Source of the DNA: an uncultured Clostridia bacterium
Lineage (GTDB): Bacteria; Bacillota; Clostridia; Christensenellales; Borkfalkiaceae
DNA length: 47,416 nucleotides
NCBI GenBank assembly: GCA_947632015.1
Contig: CANRNP010000008.1
Span: 1 to 47,416, forward strand
Direction: 5' to 3'
A program made the translations under genes and the position numbers. The notes under the pieces are model-generated. The model saw nothing but the letters and a program-made list of their open reading frames with translations, was not told the origin of the DNA and made no database searches. The stretch's first letter is position 1, and every line of letters starts with the position of its first letter. Shown one piece after another: positions 1 to 8,214 of the stretch.

Positions 1-475
1 AGGCGCCGAGGTCCGCCTCCCCCACGCCGCCCGTCGGGACGAATTTCACCTGCGGGAAGGGCGCCGAGAGCGCTTTGAGCGCTTTCAGACCGCCGAACGC
101 GTCCGCGGGGAAAAATTTGACGGTGGAAATGCCGAGCGCGAGGGCGCGCATGATCTCGGTGGGCGTGACCGCCCCGGGAAGATAGGGAACGCCGCTCTCC
201 GCACACACGCGGGCGATCTCCTCCGAAAGCCCGGGGGAAACGACGAACCGCGCGCCGCGGGAAATGGCGCGCCTTGCCGTTTCGGCGTCGGCGACGGAGC
301 CAGCGCCCACGGCGATTTCGGGAAAGCGTTTGCGGCAAAGCCCGATCGCCTCTTCCGCGTAGGGCGTGCGGAAGGTGATCTCGGCGACGGGAAGTCCGCC
401 CGCAAGCAGCCCCGACAGCCCTTGCAGCGCCTCCTCCTCCGTGCGGAAGGCAACGACGGGAACGATGTGCTTCAT
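1..475 (-). CDS. eda: KDPG aldolase, 3' end cut by window edge
   Basis: 2-keto-3-deoxy-6-phosphogluconate aldolase splits KDPG into pyruvate and glyceraldehyde 3-phosphate in the cytoplasm. The 158 visible codons begin MKHIVPVVAF and show the family signatures in order: EITFRT with the catalytic Glu, VGAGSV, FVVSPGLS, YLPGAVTPTEIM, TVKFFPADAFGG with the Schiff-base Lys, and FVPTGGV. The family is usually about 210 residues, so roughly the last quarter lies outside the window. The start follows the kinase stop by one base, and an AGGAGA ribosome binding site lies inside the end of the kinase gene, so the two are translationally coupled. A 6-phospho-2-dehydro-3-deoxygalactonate aldolase role is possible, as the families share these motifs. 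Family assignment is firm; exact substrate is inferred. Confidence 0.93.
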   Translation of the reverse strand, partial: MKHIVPVVAFRTEEEALQGLSGLLAGGLPVAEITFRTPYAEEAIGLCRKRFPEIAVGAGSVADAETARRAISRGARFVVSPGLSEEIARVCAESGVPYLPGAVTPTEIMRALALGISTVKFFPADAFGGLKALKALSAPFPQVKFVPTGGVGEADLGA

Positions 476-476
476 A

Positions 477-1466
477 TTATCTCCTCAGACGGGTATCGCC
501 GCGCAAAACGGCGTCGATCTCCTCCGCGGGAACGCAGAAATTGTCCCCGTAGAGGGTGTGTTTATAGGCGTTCGCGGCGGCGGCAAAGGCGATCGCCTCC
601 CCTCCCGCAGCGCCGCGCAGAAGGGCGTGGAGCAGTCCCGCCGCAAAGGCGTCCCCTCCGCCCACGCGGTCTGCAATGTCCACCGTAAAGACAGGCGAGA
701 AGTAGGCTTCCTCCCCATACAGCACCCCCGAGAGGCGGTTCAAAGAGGCGGAAACGCTCTCCCGCACGGTGAGGGCGGCGGCGCGGAAGCCGTAGCGCTC
801 CTTGATCTCTTTCGCGGCGGCGCGGCATGCCGCAGGGTCCGTGCCCGCGGGGGAAAGCCCGAGAATGCCCAGCCCGTCCGAACTTGCGATGCAGAGATCG
901 ACATAGGGAAAGAGCGTGCCAAAGGCCTTCTTCGCCTCTTCTTCGGACCAGAGGTCGGCGCGGTAGTTGAGGTCGAAGGAGGTGGAACATCCCCTGCTCT
1001 TCGCCTCTTTGAGGGCGAGGAGGCAAAGCGCGGCGGCGTGGCTGCCGAGCGCGGGCGTGATGCCCGAGAGGTGCAGGTGCCGCACGCCCTCCAACGCTTC
1101 CGCAAGCGGATAGGCGGAAACAGGCGTTTGCGCAAAGACGGAGCCTGCGCGGTCGTAGATGACCCTGCCCGCGCGCAGAGAGGCGCCCTGTTCATAGTAA
1201 TACAGCCCTATTCTGCCCTTGTCGCGCACGCAAAAGCGGGTATCGACGCCGCAGCGGCGCAGGCTGTTTTCCGCGGCCTGCCCGAGTTCGCCCTCGGGGA
1301 GCGCCGTCACAAAGCGGCTCTTTTCGCCGAAGCCCGAGAGCGCCGTGGCAACGTTCGCCTCGCTTCCGCCGAAGCGGACGGAAAAGTTTTCCGCGTCCGT
1401 GAGGCGCACGCCGCAGGGAGGCGTAAGGCGGAGCAATAGCTCGCCGATCGTAAGGATTGCGTTCAT
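477..1466 (-). CDS. kdgK: 2-keto-3-deoxygluconate kinase (PfkB family)
   Basis: A PfkB/ribokinase-fold sugar kinase, most like KDG kinase, which phosphorylates 2-keto-3-deoxygluconate to KDPG, the substrate of the aldolase encoded next. It has the N-terminal substrate motif FGGSEANVATALSGFG and the C-terminal PfkB signature DRVGGGDAFAAGLLHALL with the catalytic Asp. I chose the ATG at 1466 (MNAILTIGE) because GGTGA sits five bases before it; an in-frame GTG at 1475 would add three residues and would lie at or upstream of the predicted transcript start. The promoter at 1484-1512 makes this the first gene of a kinase-aldolase operon. Together they complete hexuronate/pectin or Entner-Doudoroff type catabolism, in keeping with the plant-polysaccharide operon upstream. 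The fold is certain; the KDG specificity rests on similarity and on the aldolase neighbour. Confidence 0.9.
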   Translation of the reverse strand: MNAILTIGELLLRLTPPCGVRLTDAENFSVRFGGSEANVATALSGFGEKSRFVTALPEGELGQAAENSLRRCGVDTRFCVRDKGRIGLYYYEQGASLRAGRVIYDRAGSVFAQTPVSAYPLAEALEGVRHLHLSGITPALGSHAAALCLLALKEAKSRGCSTSFDLNYRADLWSEEEAKKAFGTLFPYVDLCIASSDGLGILGLSPAGTDPAACRAAAKEIKERYGFRAAALTVRESVSASLNRLSGVLYGEEAYFSPVFTVDIADRVGGGDAFAAGLLHALLRGAAGGEAIAFAAAANAYKHTLYGDNFCVPAEEIDAVLRGDTRLRR

Positions 1467-1483
1467 GATCTTCACCGTTGGAA

Positions 1484-1512
1484 ATTATAGCATACGTCCG
1501 TCAAAAAGGCAA
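1484..1512 (-). promoter_or_regulatory. sigma-70 type promoter of kdgK-eda
   Basis: On the minus strand TTGCCT (1512-1507) and TATAAT (1489-1484) are separated by 17 bases. The expected transcription start near 1477 leaves only about ten leader bases before the ATG at 1466, which just accommodates a GGTGA ribosome binding site. Confidence 0.75.
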
Positions 1513-1523
1513 CCTCTCGGGTG

Positions 1524-1555
1524 AAAAAACAACCGCGTTTCCGCGGTTGTTTTTT
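1524..1555. terminator. bidirectional intrinsic terminator
   Basis: A perfect stem ACAACCGCG/CGCGGTTGT with a short loop is flanked by A and T runs on both sides. It lies 16 bases after the stop of the LRR lipoprotein gene and so closes the 20 kb minus-strand operon before the kdgK promoter. Confidence 0.88.
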
Positions 1556-1570
1556 CCATCCGGTCCGGTA

Positions 1571-4500
1571 TCAACCGAGATCTGTGAGTTTGACATTGGT
1601 CAAAATGAACGTGCCGCACTCGTGCGCAAATTGAAGCGCATACACGGGCGCGCCGATGTTTCCGTTTGCTGTGGAAACATTGTTCTTCCAGCTGAGCCAA
1701 TCCGTATAAGGGCCGTCATTCGTCGACCACTCCCACTTAAACTCAACGACGTTGTCGCTGACGGTGTGCGTCAAACGGACATGGATCGGCGAGCCGATGG
1801 TCGCAGGAGGACAAGATTCGCCCCAGTGGATACCATCGAGCGCATCCTCCCAACAACCTGCTTTGACGATATCGTTCTCCGTATAGAAGGAGTTCTTGTA
1901 TCCGACCCAATCTTCGAATTTACTGCCTGCGCGATACTGCACCGTGAAAGAGGTCTTGTTTTCATTTGTCGTGCGTTTCAGGACAGTGAAGTCAAATTCT
2001 ACCGTGAAGTTGGTTTTGCCTTCGGGTCTCACGCAGAACGTGTTATCTTCGGGATTCCAATCTGCGCCCGTACGATGCTCGATAATGCCCTCCTTGGTCA
2101 AGATCGCATTTTCGCGGTTGCCTCTCTTCATGATGCAGTCGAAGTCGATATCATTGCTCTTATCGCCCATGACTTTCTTCGCGTAAGCATTCATACCCGT
2201 TGCGCTATTTGCGTCATGAAGCGCAGTGACGTCGAAGAACTTCGTCGCCGCGGCGGTCGCGCCGTCCTTGGTGGCGGTAAGTTTGACCGCGACTTTGCCC
2301 GTTTCGTAGCCCGTGCCGCCTTCGCTTGTGAAGCCGTTTACCATGACGTACCAAGGAAGCTGATCGTTCCCCGTAACATGTTCGACGATCAAAGGCCGAT
2401 TGGTCGTGTTCGCGCTTTCGACTTGCGCAAAGGAAACCTCAGCAAGCGTGAGCTGTTCGCCCTCCGCGCCGTCCGTGACGTCCCAATAGAGCTGCAAGCC
2501 GAGGGAATTGAGAAGTTCGCCGTATGTGCCGCCGAAGGGATCGGAGCCGAGCACGGGCGCCTTCGCAAGGTCGGTGACAAAGCTCACGGGGATCTCAAGC
2601 GTAAACACTTTCTCCGCAAGGACCTTGTGCGTGTAGACGACTTTGAAGTGAACGGTGTTCGCTTCGGCAAGGGAGAGCTGCACGGAATTGCCGTTGCCCG
2701 CCTGGATGCCCGCCGTTTCGACGTCCTTTTCGTAAGTGACCTCATAGCCACCGAGGTAGGTTGCGCTTTCGCCCAACGTGTAGTTGACCGTAACGCTTCC
2801 GCTCGTTGCCGCACGCAGCCAGCCGTGCGTGAGCGTGACCTCTTGCGCAAGTTCGGGATCAAGCTCCACCGCCTTCACGGTAAAGGTGAGTTCGCTTGTC
2901 GCATAGGCGCCCTTCGCCGTGATGACCGTTGCGGTGATCTGATAGTCGCCCGCGACGAGCGCACGGAAGGAGTTGCCCTCCAACGTGTAGTAGGAAACGT
3001 CCGCGTTGCTGTAAGTGTCGCCGCCCTCTTTGACGGAAACTCTGTAATTCGTACTGTGCGCGCTGTCGCCCTCCGCATACGTCACATTGAGGTGAAGTTC
3101 GATCGCTGCATGCCCCTCGGTGAGGTTTTCGGTGTCCGCCGTGAACGACGAGATCGTGGGCTTTGCAGCGTTGGGGTCGGTCGCAACGACGGTGAAGCTC
3201 TTCGTTTCCTGCTTGCCGTTGCGGGAAGCCGTCACTTCCACCGTGTACTCGCCCGCCGTCTTGAAGGTGATCTTCTTTTGCGCTGCATCGAGGGTGTAAT
3301 CGGTGGATTCCGTGGCGGCGGCGCCGTCCTTCTTGACCGCATAGGTGAAGGTGCTCTCGCCGTTGTCGTCGCAGGTGGTGGTGAAGGTAACGGTGCTTCC
3401 GATGTTGCAATGTCCGTCCTCCACGCCATCCACCACGGTGACTGCGGTAAAGTTGGGACCGTGAACGTCGACGGTGACCGTGACGCTCTCGCTCTTCTCG
3501 ATTCCGTTGTAAGTTGCCGTAACGGTGAGGGTGTAGGTGCCGGCCGTCTTGAAGGTGTAAACCAACCCTTCCACGGTGTAGTCGGTATTCAAAGCCGCGG
3601 CGGCGTTCCCCTTCTTCACGGTGACGGTGACCGTCGTCGTGTTGGGAGCCTCGTAGTTGGGTGTCGCCGTATAGCTGAGCGTGACCTGCTCGTCGACAAA
3701 GGCCGTTTGCTTATCGGCTTTGACGTCGCTGAGCGTCGGCCCGGGCAGGGTGCCTTCCCAGTTAAAGGTGCCCTCGTAGCCCGTGAAGGTCTTGGTCTGC
3801 ACCTTGACCGCCGCGTCGGCGTTCACGGTAAGAGCGCCGCAGTTTTCGAACGCGCCAAGCTCCACCGAGCCGCCCTTGACGTTGAGGGTCTTGAGCGTCG
3901 TGGGGATCGCATAGCCTTTCGCCGTCTTGCCGAAGAGGTAGCCGAAGTGGGTATCCGTCGCCTTCGCGGAATCGTTATAGTTGCCGACGAAGGGAAGGGT
4001 GAGCGTTTCGAGCTTCGTGCAACCCGCAAGGATGGGGCTTGCGAAGTACTGGATGCCGCCCGTGATGGAGAGCGTGGTGAGCGCTTCGCAGTTCTCAAAC
4101 GCGCCCTGCGCGATACGGCCGTTTTCTGCCATCTGCACTTCGAGGGTCTTGATGCCGCTCTCTGCGAACGCCTTCTGCCCGATGTAGGTGAGCGCGCCGT
4201 TCAGCGTAAGCCCTTCGAGCTTTTCGCAGCCGTAGAACGCCTGCGTGTCGATGTAGGTCACCGTGCCCTGGAAAGTCACGCTTGTAAGGTTCTTGCAGTT
4301 CTTGAACATGTTCTGCCCGATGGTGGTGATCGCTGCGGGCAGGGTGATCGATTTGAGCGCGGTGCAACCGTTGAACACCTGATAATCGAAGGTGCCGAGC
4401 TTGGTGACGCCGCGAAGTTCGATCTCTTCGAGATGCGTGCAGCCCTGGAAGGCGAAGTCGCCGACGGTCTTGATCGAAGCGGGAACCACAAGGCGGGTGA

Positions 4501-5428
4501 TCGCCGTGTTGCCGAGGAAGGCGCCCGCCGCGATGGCGGTAACGTTCTTGCCCTCGTACGTTGCGGGGATGGCAAATTCCGTCTTGTTCCCGAGATCGTC
4601 TACCATGCCCGTAACGGTGAGGTCGTTGCCGTTCTCCTCGTATTGGAAGTAATTGTCGATCTCCTGCGTGGCGCCGCAAGCGCATTCGCCCGTGACGGGA
4701 TCGAATTCATGATCCATCTTGGTCGTGTTCGCTTCGCCGCAGGTGTCGCAGACATACCAATGCTGCTCTTTGTCGTAAGCGAATTTCTTCTGCTCGAAGG
4801 TGTGCGCCGCCTTTTCCGTTTCCTTTCCACAGACGCATACCTGCCAATGGTTGGTGGCGTCGTGCTGATAGGTCGTGCCGTAGGAGTGGTCCCGAAGCGA
4901 ACCCGAGAGAACTTCCCCGCAGAAGCCGCAGACCTGTTGGTGCTTGTCGACGGGGTTCCCCTCTTCGTCCTCGGTGACGATCTCGTAGTGATAGTTGTGC
5001 TCCGTCTGGCGGATGACATTCTTATCGAGGACCTTTCCGCAGCGGCTGCACTCGCGGTAGGCGGTGTAGCCCTCGGTGGAGCAGTCGGCAGCCTTGCCTT
5101 CCTTATCCTGCCAATCGTGGCCGAGCGGCTCGGTCGTGTAGGTGTACGAATAGCCGCAGGTGCAGGTACGGGTGACGGTAGCGCCCTCGGTGCAGGTTTC
5201 CTCGCCCTCTTTTTTATCGGTAAAGGAGTGCGTCGCCTCGGCGCTCTTCATCCAATCGTGCTCGCAGGTCGCGGCGTGCCAATGGCTCTGCTCGTTGTAC
5301 TGCCAGCTGTCGGAATAGGTATGCGTATGTTCGGGCGGAACGTTTTGGGTTTCGCCGCATGCCGCAAAGGTGACCGTAGCGGCAGCCGCCAAAGACATAA
5401 ACGCCAAAATTTTCTTATAATTTTTCAT
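1571..5428 (-). CDS. Surface lipoprotein with Cys-rich repeats, LRR_5 and Ig-like domains
   Basis: A 1,285-residue secreted lipoprotein, last gene of the polysaccharide operon. The signal peptide ends in a lipobox (TFAAC, Cys about 23). Residues 30-280 hold repeats rich in His, Trp and CxxCG pairs (for example CSRCGKVLD, CGFCGEVLS, CDTCGEA). Residues 285-560 are BspA-type leucine-rich repeats with the pattern AFxGCxxLxxLxLP. Residues 565-940 form several Ig-like or cadherin-like beta-sandwich repeats. The C-terminal 220 residues look like a jelly-roll, carbohydrate-binding fold. No catalytic motif was seen. AAGGAG lies nine bases before the ATG and the gap to the GH43 gene is 18 bases. LRR_5 proteins of anaerobes are usually adhesins or surface scaffolds; with this operon context, glycan capture at the cell surface is my inference. 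The binding target is unknown. Confidence 0.85.
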   Translation of the reverse strand: MKNYKKILAFMSLAAAATVTFAACGETQNVPPEHTHTYSDSWQYNEQSHWHAATCEHDWMKSAEATHSFTDKKEGEETCTEGATVTRTCTCGYSYTYTTEPLGHDWQDKEGKAADCSTEGYTAYRECSRCGKVLDKNVIRQTEHNYHYEIVTEDEEGNPVDKHQQVCGFCGEVLSGSLRDHSYGTTYQHDATNHWQVCVCGKETEKAAHTFEQKKFAYDKEQHWYVCDTCGEANTTKMDHEFDPVTGECACGATQEIDNYFQYEENGNDLTVTGMVDDLGNKTEFAIPATYEGKNVTAIAAGAFLGNTAITRLVVPASIKTVGDFAFQGCTHLEEIELRGVTKLGTFDYQVFNGCTALKSITLPAAITTIGQNMFKNCKNLTSVTFQGTVTYIDTQAFYGCEKLEGLTLNGALTYIGQKAFAESGIKTLEVQMAENGRIAQGAFENCEALTTLSITGGIQYFASPILAGCTKLETLTLPFVGNYNDSAKATDTHFGYLFGKTAKGYAIPTTLKTLNVKGGSVELGAFENCGALTVNADAAVKVQTKTFTGYEGTFNWEGTLPGPTLSDVKADKQTAFVDEQVTLSYTATPNYEAPNTTTVTVTVKKGNAAAALNTDYTVEGLVYTFKTAGTYTLTVTATYNGIEKSESVTVTVDVHGPNFTAVTVVDGVEDGHCNIGSTVTFTTTCDDNGESTFTYAVKKDGAAATESTDYTLDAAQKKITFKTAGEYTVEVTASRNGKQETKSFTVVATDPNAAKPTISSFTADTENLTEGHAAIELHLNVTYAEGDSAHSTNYRVSVKEGGDTYSNADVSYYTLEGNSFRALVAGDYQITATVITAKGAYATSELTFTVKAVELDPELAQEVTLTHGWLRAATSGSVTVNYTLGESATYLGGYEVTYEKDVETAGIQAGNGNSVQLSLAEANTVHFKVVYTHKVLAEKVFTLEIPVSFVTDLAKAPVLGSDPFGGTYGELLNSLGLQLYWDVTDGAEGEQLTLAEVSFAQVESANTTNRPLIVEHVTGNDQLPWYVMVNGFTSEGGTGYETGKVAVKLTATKDGATAAATKFFDVTALHDANSATGMNAYAKKVMGDKSNDIDFDCIMKRGNRENAILTKEGIIEHRTGADWNPEDNTFCVRPEGKTNFTVEFDFTVLKRTTNENKTSFTVQYRAGSKFEDWVGYKNSFYTENDIVKAGCWEDALDGIHWGESCPPATIGSPIHVRLTHTVSDNVVEFKWEWSTNDGPYTDWLSWKNNVSTANGNIGAPVYALQFAHECGTFILTNVKLTDLG

Positions 5429-5446
5429 CGCCGTTTCTCCTTTTGG

Positions 5447-7228
5447 TTAATTCGCCGTATCCGCCGCATAGAGCTCGGCGACCGCGCTGTCGGGCATCGC
5501 GTAGTCATAGACGCGGAAGCGATCGAGCAGCATTTGGGAATACTCGCCTGCCCCCCAAGTTGCCTTGCCGATGTAAACCGTAGGGGTGTCGCCGAGAATT
5601 TGCGCAAGACTGAACGAATTTGCTACCGTCGGCTTACCGGTCGCAGCCCTACCGTTAATGAACATCTTGGTGGAAGTTTTGTAGTAGACGATCGTCACGT
5701 TGACCCAATCCATGCCGCACTTCGTGTCGTCATAAGCGTCAAGTTGGTCACTCCAACCTTGGTTCAAATAACGTTCCGCGGAGAAAACACCCGGATCTTT
5801 ATAAAGCGTGCCATAATAATTGCGAGGATCCTTCATCTCATTCGCATTCGGTGCCGCGAAGAAGAGCCAAGAAGTTCCGCCGGCTGTGATCTTCACGTCG
5901 AAGGAGATCGTCAGATTGTCTTTTCCCTTGAACAGGTCGCCTGCAAGGGTGAGGAACTTGTTATCCTTGAATTCCGCCGCCTTCGTGCCCGTTTTCTTAC
6001 CGTCCACAAAGGAGAAATCGGCGCTGGGCGTTGCGGTGAAATTCCCCACTTTTGCCGTGAAATCCGAGTTTTCGAAGTCGAGATCGAAAATAAGATCCCC
6101 TTCCGTCTTATCGGGCGTTTCGGGCTGAGGGTTGGGATATTTCTTCAAAAGCTCCTCGTACTCCGCCTGCGTGATCGGGAGCACCGAGCCGTGGCGGAAG
6201 CGGGGACCGTTGAAAGTGAATTCGCCCGCCGTCGTAAAGACGCCCTTGGTGATGTCGTCCGTTTCGTAGGGCTTATACGTCCAGTTATCGAGGAGCAGGA
6301 ACCACTTCTCTTCGGTGTTGCTCTTGTAGACCGTGGGTCCTTCTACGCCCGTCGTCTTGGAATAGTGCTGACCGTCGAGGGAATAGGTAGCGACCATTTC
6401 GAAGTCGCCGTCGAGGTGCGCGCCCTGTTCCATGAACACCCACTTGTTGCTCTCGTCCTTCGTGAAGCGGTAATACATTTCGTTCGCTTCGTTGTAGTAG
6501 AAGGTCGTATCGATGATATTGCCTTCCCGCTCCATGTACACTTCGGGCTCGGTGAAGGTTACAAAGTCCTCGGTGTAACTGCGGTAAATGCGGTAGTGCC
6601 AGTCGTAGCAGGTCTTGCTCGCGCGGTCGCCGACGATCGACGCCCACGTTACCATGTACTGCTCTTTATCCACGTCCCAGATAGATTCGGGCGCCCAGAC
6701 GTCGAGCGCGTCCTCGGTGCCGATCTCCACCGCCCTGCCTTCGCCCATTTCGGTGAGGCTGTCGCCCTTCCAGACGACGATATTGCGGCTTCCGCCCGTC
6801 TGCGCCGTGCTCCAATCGCCCTTGCGGTTTGCAATGGAAAGGTCGGTGGCGACGATCGCGAATTTGTTGTCCTGTGTGCGGACAATGTGCGGGTCGCGCA
6901 CGCCCTTCTCGCCGACGTCGCTCTTCAAGACGGGCTTGCTGTCGTTCAAAGTCGTCCAGTCGGTGCCGTTCTGAGAAACGGAGAAGTAAATTTGCTCCTT
7001 GTCGGCGTTCTCTTCGGTATCCACAAAGTGCACGAAGAGATAGGCGGAATAGCCGCCCGCGTCCTCCTCTTCCGCGGAAACGTCCGCCGCAGGTTGGACC
7101 GTTTCGGTCGTCTCCTCTGCGGAAGGGAGCTCGGCATACGGCTCCGCCGTACCCACGATCCCGGACGATCCCGTGATCATCGACGCAATGAGCAGCGTAC
7201 TCAATGCCGCTCCTGCCAATTTTTTCAT
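5447..7228 (-). CDS. Secreted GH43 glycosidase with C-terminal LamG-like domain
   Basis: A 593-residue secreted enzyme. It has an N-terminal signal peptide, an acidic linker (residues 30-60), a five-bladed beta-propeller of glycoside hydrolase family 43 (about 60-340) and a concanavalin/LamG-type sandwich (about 370-593). The expected GH43 acidic residues can be seen: the base Asp in GVRDPHIV near 111, the acidic residue in DVWAPESIW near 176 and the acid Glu in VEGPTVYK near 294. GH43 enzymes are inverting, mostly alpha-L-arabinofuranosidases, beta-xylosidases or exo-beta-1,3-galactanases. Beside a GH30 and a GH35 beta-galactosidase, arabinose removal from arabinogalactan or exo-galactanase activity is likely, but the subfamily cannot be read by eye. 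AAGGAGG precedes the ATG by seven bases. No cell-wall anchor was found, so the protein may be released or held by its sandwich domain. Confidence 0.9.
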   Translation of the reverse strand: MKKLAGAALSTLLIASMITGSSGIVGTAEPYAELPSAEETTETVQPAADVSAEEEDAGGYSAYLFVHFVDTEENADKEQIYFSVSQNGTDWTTLNDSKPVLKSDVGEKGVRDPHIVRTQDNKFAIVATDLSIANRKGDWSTAQTGGSRNIVVWKGDSLTEMGEGRAVEIGTEDALDVWAPESIWDVDKEQYMVTWASIVGDRASKTCYDWHYRIYRSYTEDFVTFTEPEVYMEREGNIIDTTFYYNEANEMYYRFTKDESNKWVFMEQGAHLDGDFEMVATYSLDGQHYSKTTGVEGPTVYKSNTEEKWFLLLDNWTYKPYETDDITKGVFTTAGEFTFNGPRFRHGSVLPITQAEYEELLKKYPNPQPETPDKTEGDLIFDLDFENSDFTAKVGNFTATPSADFSFVDGKKTGTKAAEFKDNKFLTLAGDLFKGKDNLTISFDVKITAGGTSWLFFAAPNANEMKDPRNYYGTLYKDPGVFSAERYLNQGWSDQLDAYDDTKCGMDWVNVTIVYYKTSTKMFINGRAATGKPTVANSFSLAQILGDTPTVYIGKATWGAGEYSQMLLDRFRVYDYAMPDSAVAELYAADTAN

Positions 7229-7256
7229 AGATTTTCCTCCTTACAGGTTTTCGTCT

Positions 7257-8141
7257 TTATCGAAAGTCTACATTATGCTCTTTGAGCCACGCATACGGGT
7301 CTGCCTCGTCCGAATTCGCGCGGTACTCCCGCGGGCTGACCCCTTTGTATTTTTTGAACAGGCGGGAGAAATACAATCTGTCCTCCACGCCGACCGCATA
7401 GGCGATGTCCCCGATCGGGACGTTCGTCTTTTTGAGCATCTCGCACGCCACGGAGACCCGGAAGCGGTTGAGATAGGTAAGCGGCGACATGCCGACCGAT
7501 TCCGCAAAGAGCGTCATCATTCTGCCGACGGAAATATGGTTGTTCGTCGCTACGTCCTGCACCGTCAACGGGAGACGGTAATTGTTGTTCATATAGGTAA
7601 CGATGTCGCGGATGTGCCGCTGTCTTACAGACGACTCTCCCCGCTCCTGCCGCAACCGCCCCGTGTGCTTGATGAGTTCCCCTAAAATGAGGAGGAAATA
7701 CGCCGAGCACCGGATCTGCTGGATGCTGCTCGCATCGTACGCTTCGTAAAGATCTTTGAGCAACTCGATAAACGCCGAGAGATCGCTCAAATGGATAAAA
7801 GGTTTTTCGGGCGTTAAGCCGCAGGGCGCAAACATTGCCTCCACGTCGCTCGAACGGAAGTCGATCCAGATATACGACCACGGGTCGTGCGAGACGGGAT
7901 AGTACTCGTATTCCCTGCCCGCAAAGAGCAGAAAGACGTCCCCTTTCGACAGCATCGTCTTTTTTCCGTTCGCATACAGAGTGCCGCTTCCGTAGAGAAC
8001 AAAGTGCAGGGAAGAATACATATCCCATTTGCGCATCTCATGCCTTTTCTTGGGGTCGCAATGCTCTTGCCCCACACGCTGGATCCGAAGCGATAACTCC
8101 TCGTTTGCAAGTGCGCCGCCCTCTATGTCCAGATGTATCAT
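7257..8141 (-). CDS. AraC-family transcriptional regulator
   Basis: A 294-residue one-component regulator. Residues 1-165 form the AraC-type cupin/sensor half, with a pattern like GSGTLYANGKKTMLSKGD typical of sugar-sensing members. Residues 185-280 are the double helix-turn-helix: LTVQDVATNNHISVGRMM for the first, and IGDIAYAVGVEDRLYFSRLF followed by KKYKGVSPREYR for the second. GGAGG lies six bases before the ATG. The gene sits inside the operon, between the malectin-like surface protein and GH43, so it is probably made together with the genes it controls. An activator answering to an imported galactan or arabinogalactan fragment, acting at the promoter before GH35, is the likely role; the target site is inferred. 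Family assignment is firm. Confidence 0.92.
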   Translation of the reverse strand: MIHLDIEGGALANEELSLRIQRVGQEHCDPKKRHEMRKWDMYSSLHFVLYGSGTLYANGKKTMLSKGDVFLLFAGREYEYYPVSHDPWSYIWIDFRSSDVEAMFAPCGLTPEKPFIHLSDLSAFIELLKDLYEAYDASSIQQIRCSAYFLLILGELIKHTGRLRQERGESSVRQRHIRDIVTYMNNNYRLPLTVQDVATNNHISVGRMMTLFAESVGMSPLTYLNRFRVSVACEMLKKTNVPIGDIAYAVGVEDRLYFSRLFKKYKGVSPREYRANSDEADPYAWLKEHNVDFR

Positions 8142-8171
8142 CCTTTCCCTCCGTGCGCAAGCGCCGATTTC

Positions 8172-8206
8172 GTCTGCGGTACGGGCAAAACCGCCGTACC
8201 GCAGAC
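8172..8206 (-). other. Long intercistronic stem-loop
   Basis: A perfect 13-bp inverted repeat (8172-8184 with 8194-8206, nine-base loop) lies between the malectin-like protein gene and the AraC gene. It has no T-run on the minus strand, so it is not a standard terminator. It may be an mRNA stabiliser or processing site that sets the level of the regulator message. Confidence 0.6.
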
Positions 8207-8214
8207 CGTTTGCA

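Noticed and set aside
1478-7285. A 1,935-codon open frame on the plus strand
   Set aside because: It runs antisense to the LRR lipoprotein and GH43 genes, whose proteins have signal peptides, domains and ribosome sites. The plus frame is rich in Arg, Val and Ala with no recognisable domain; it arises from third-position GC bias.
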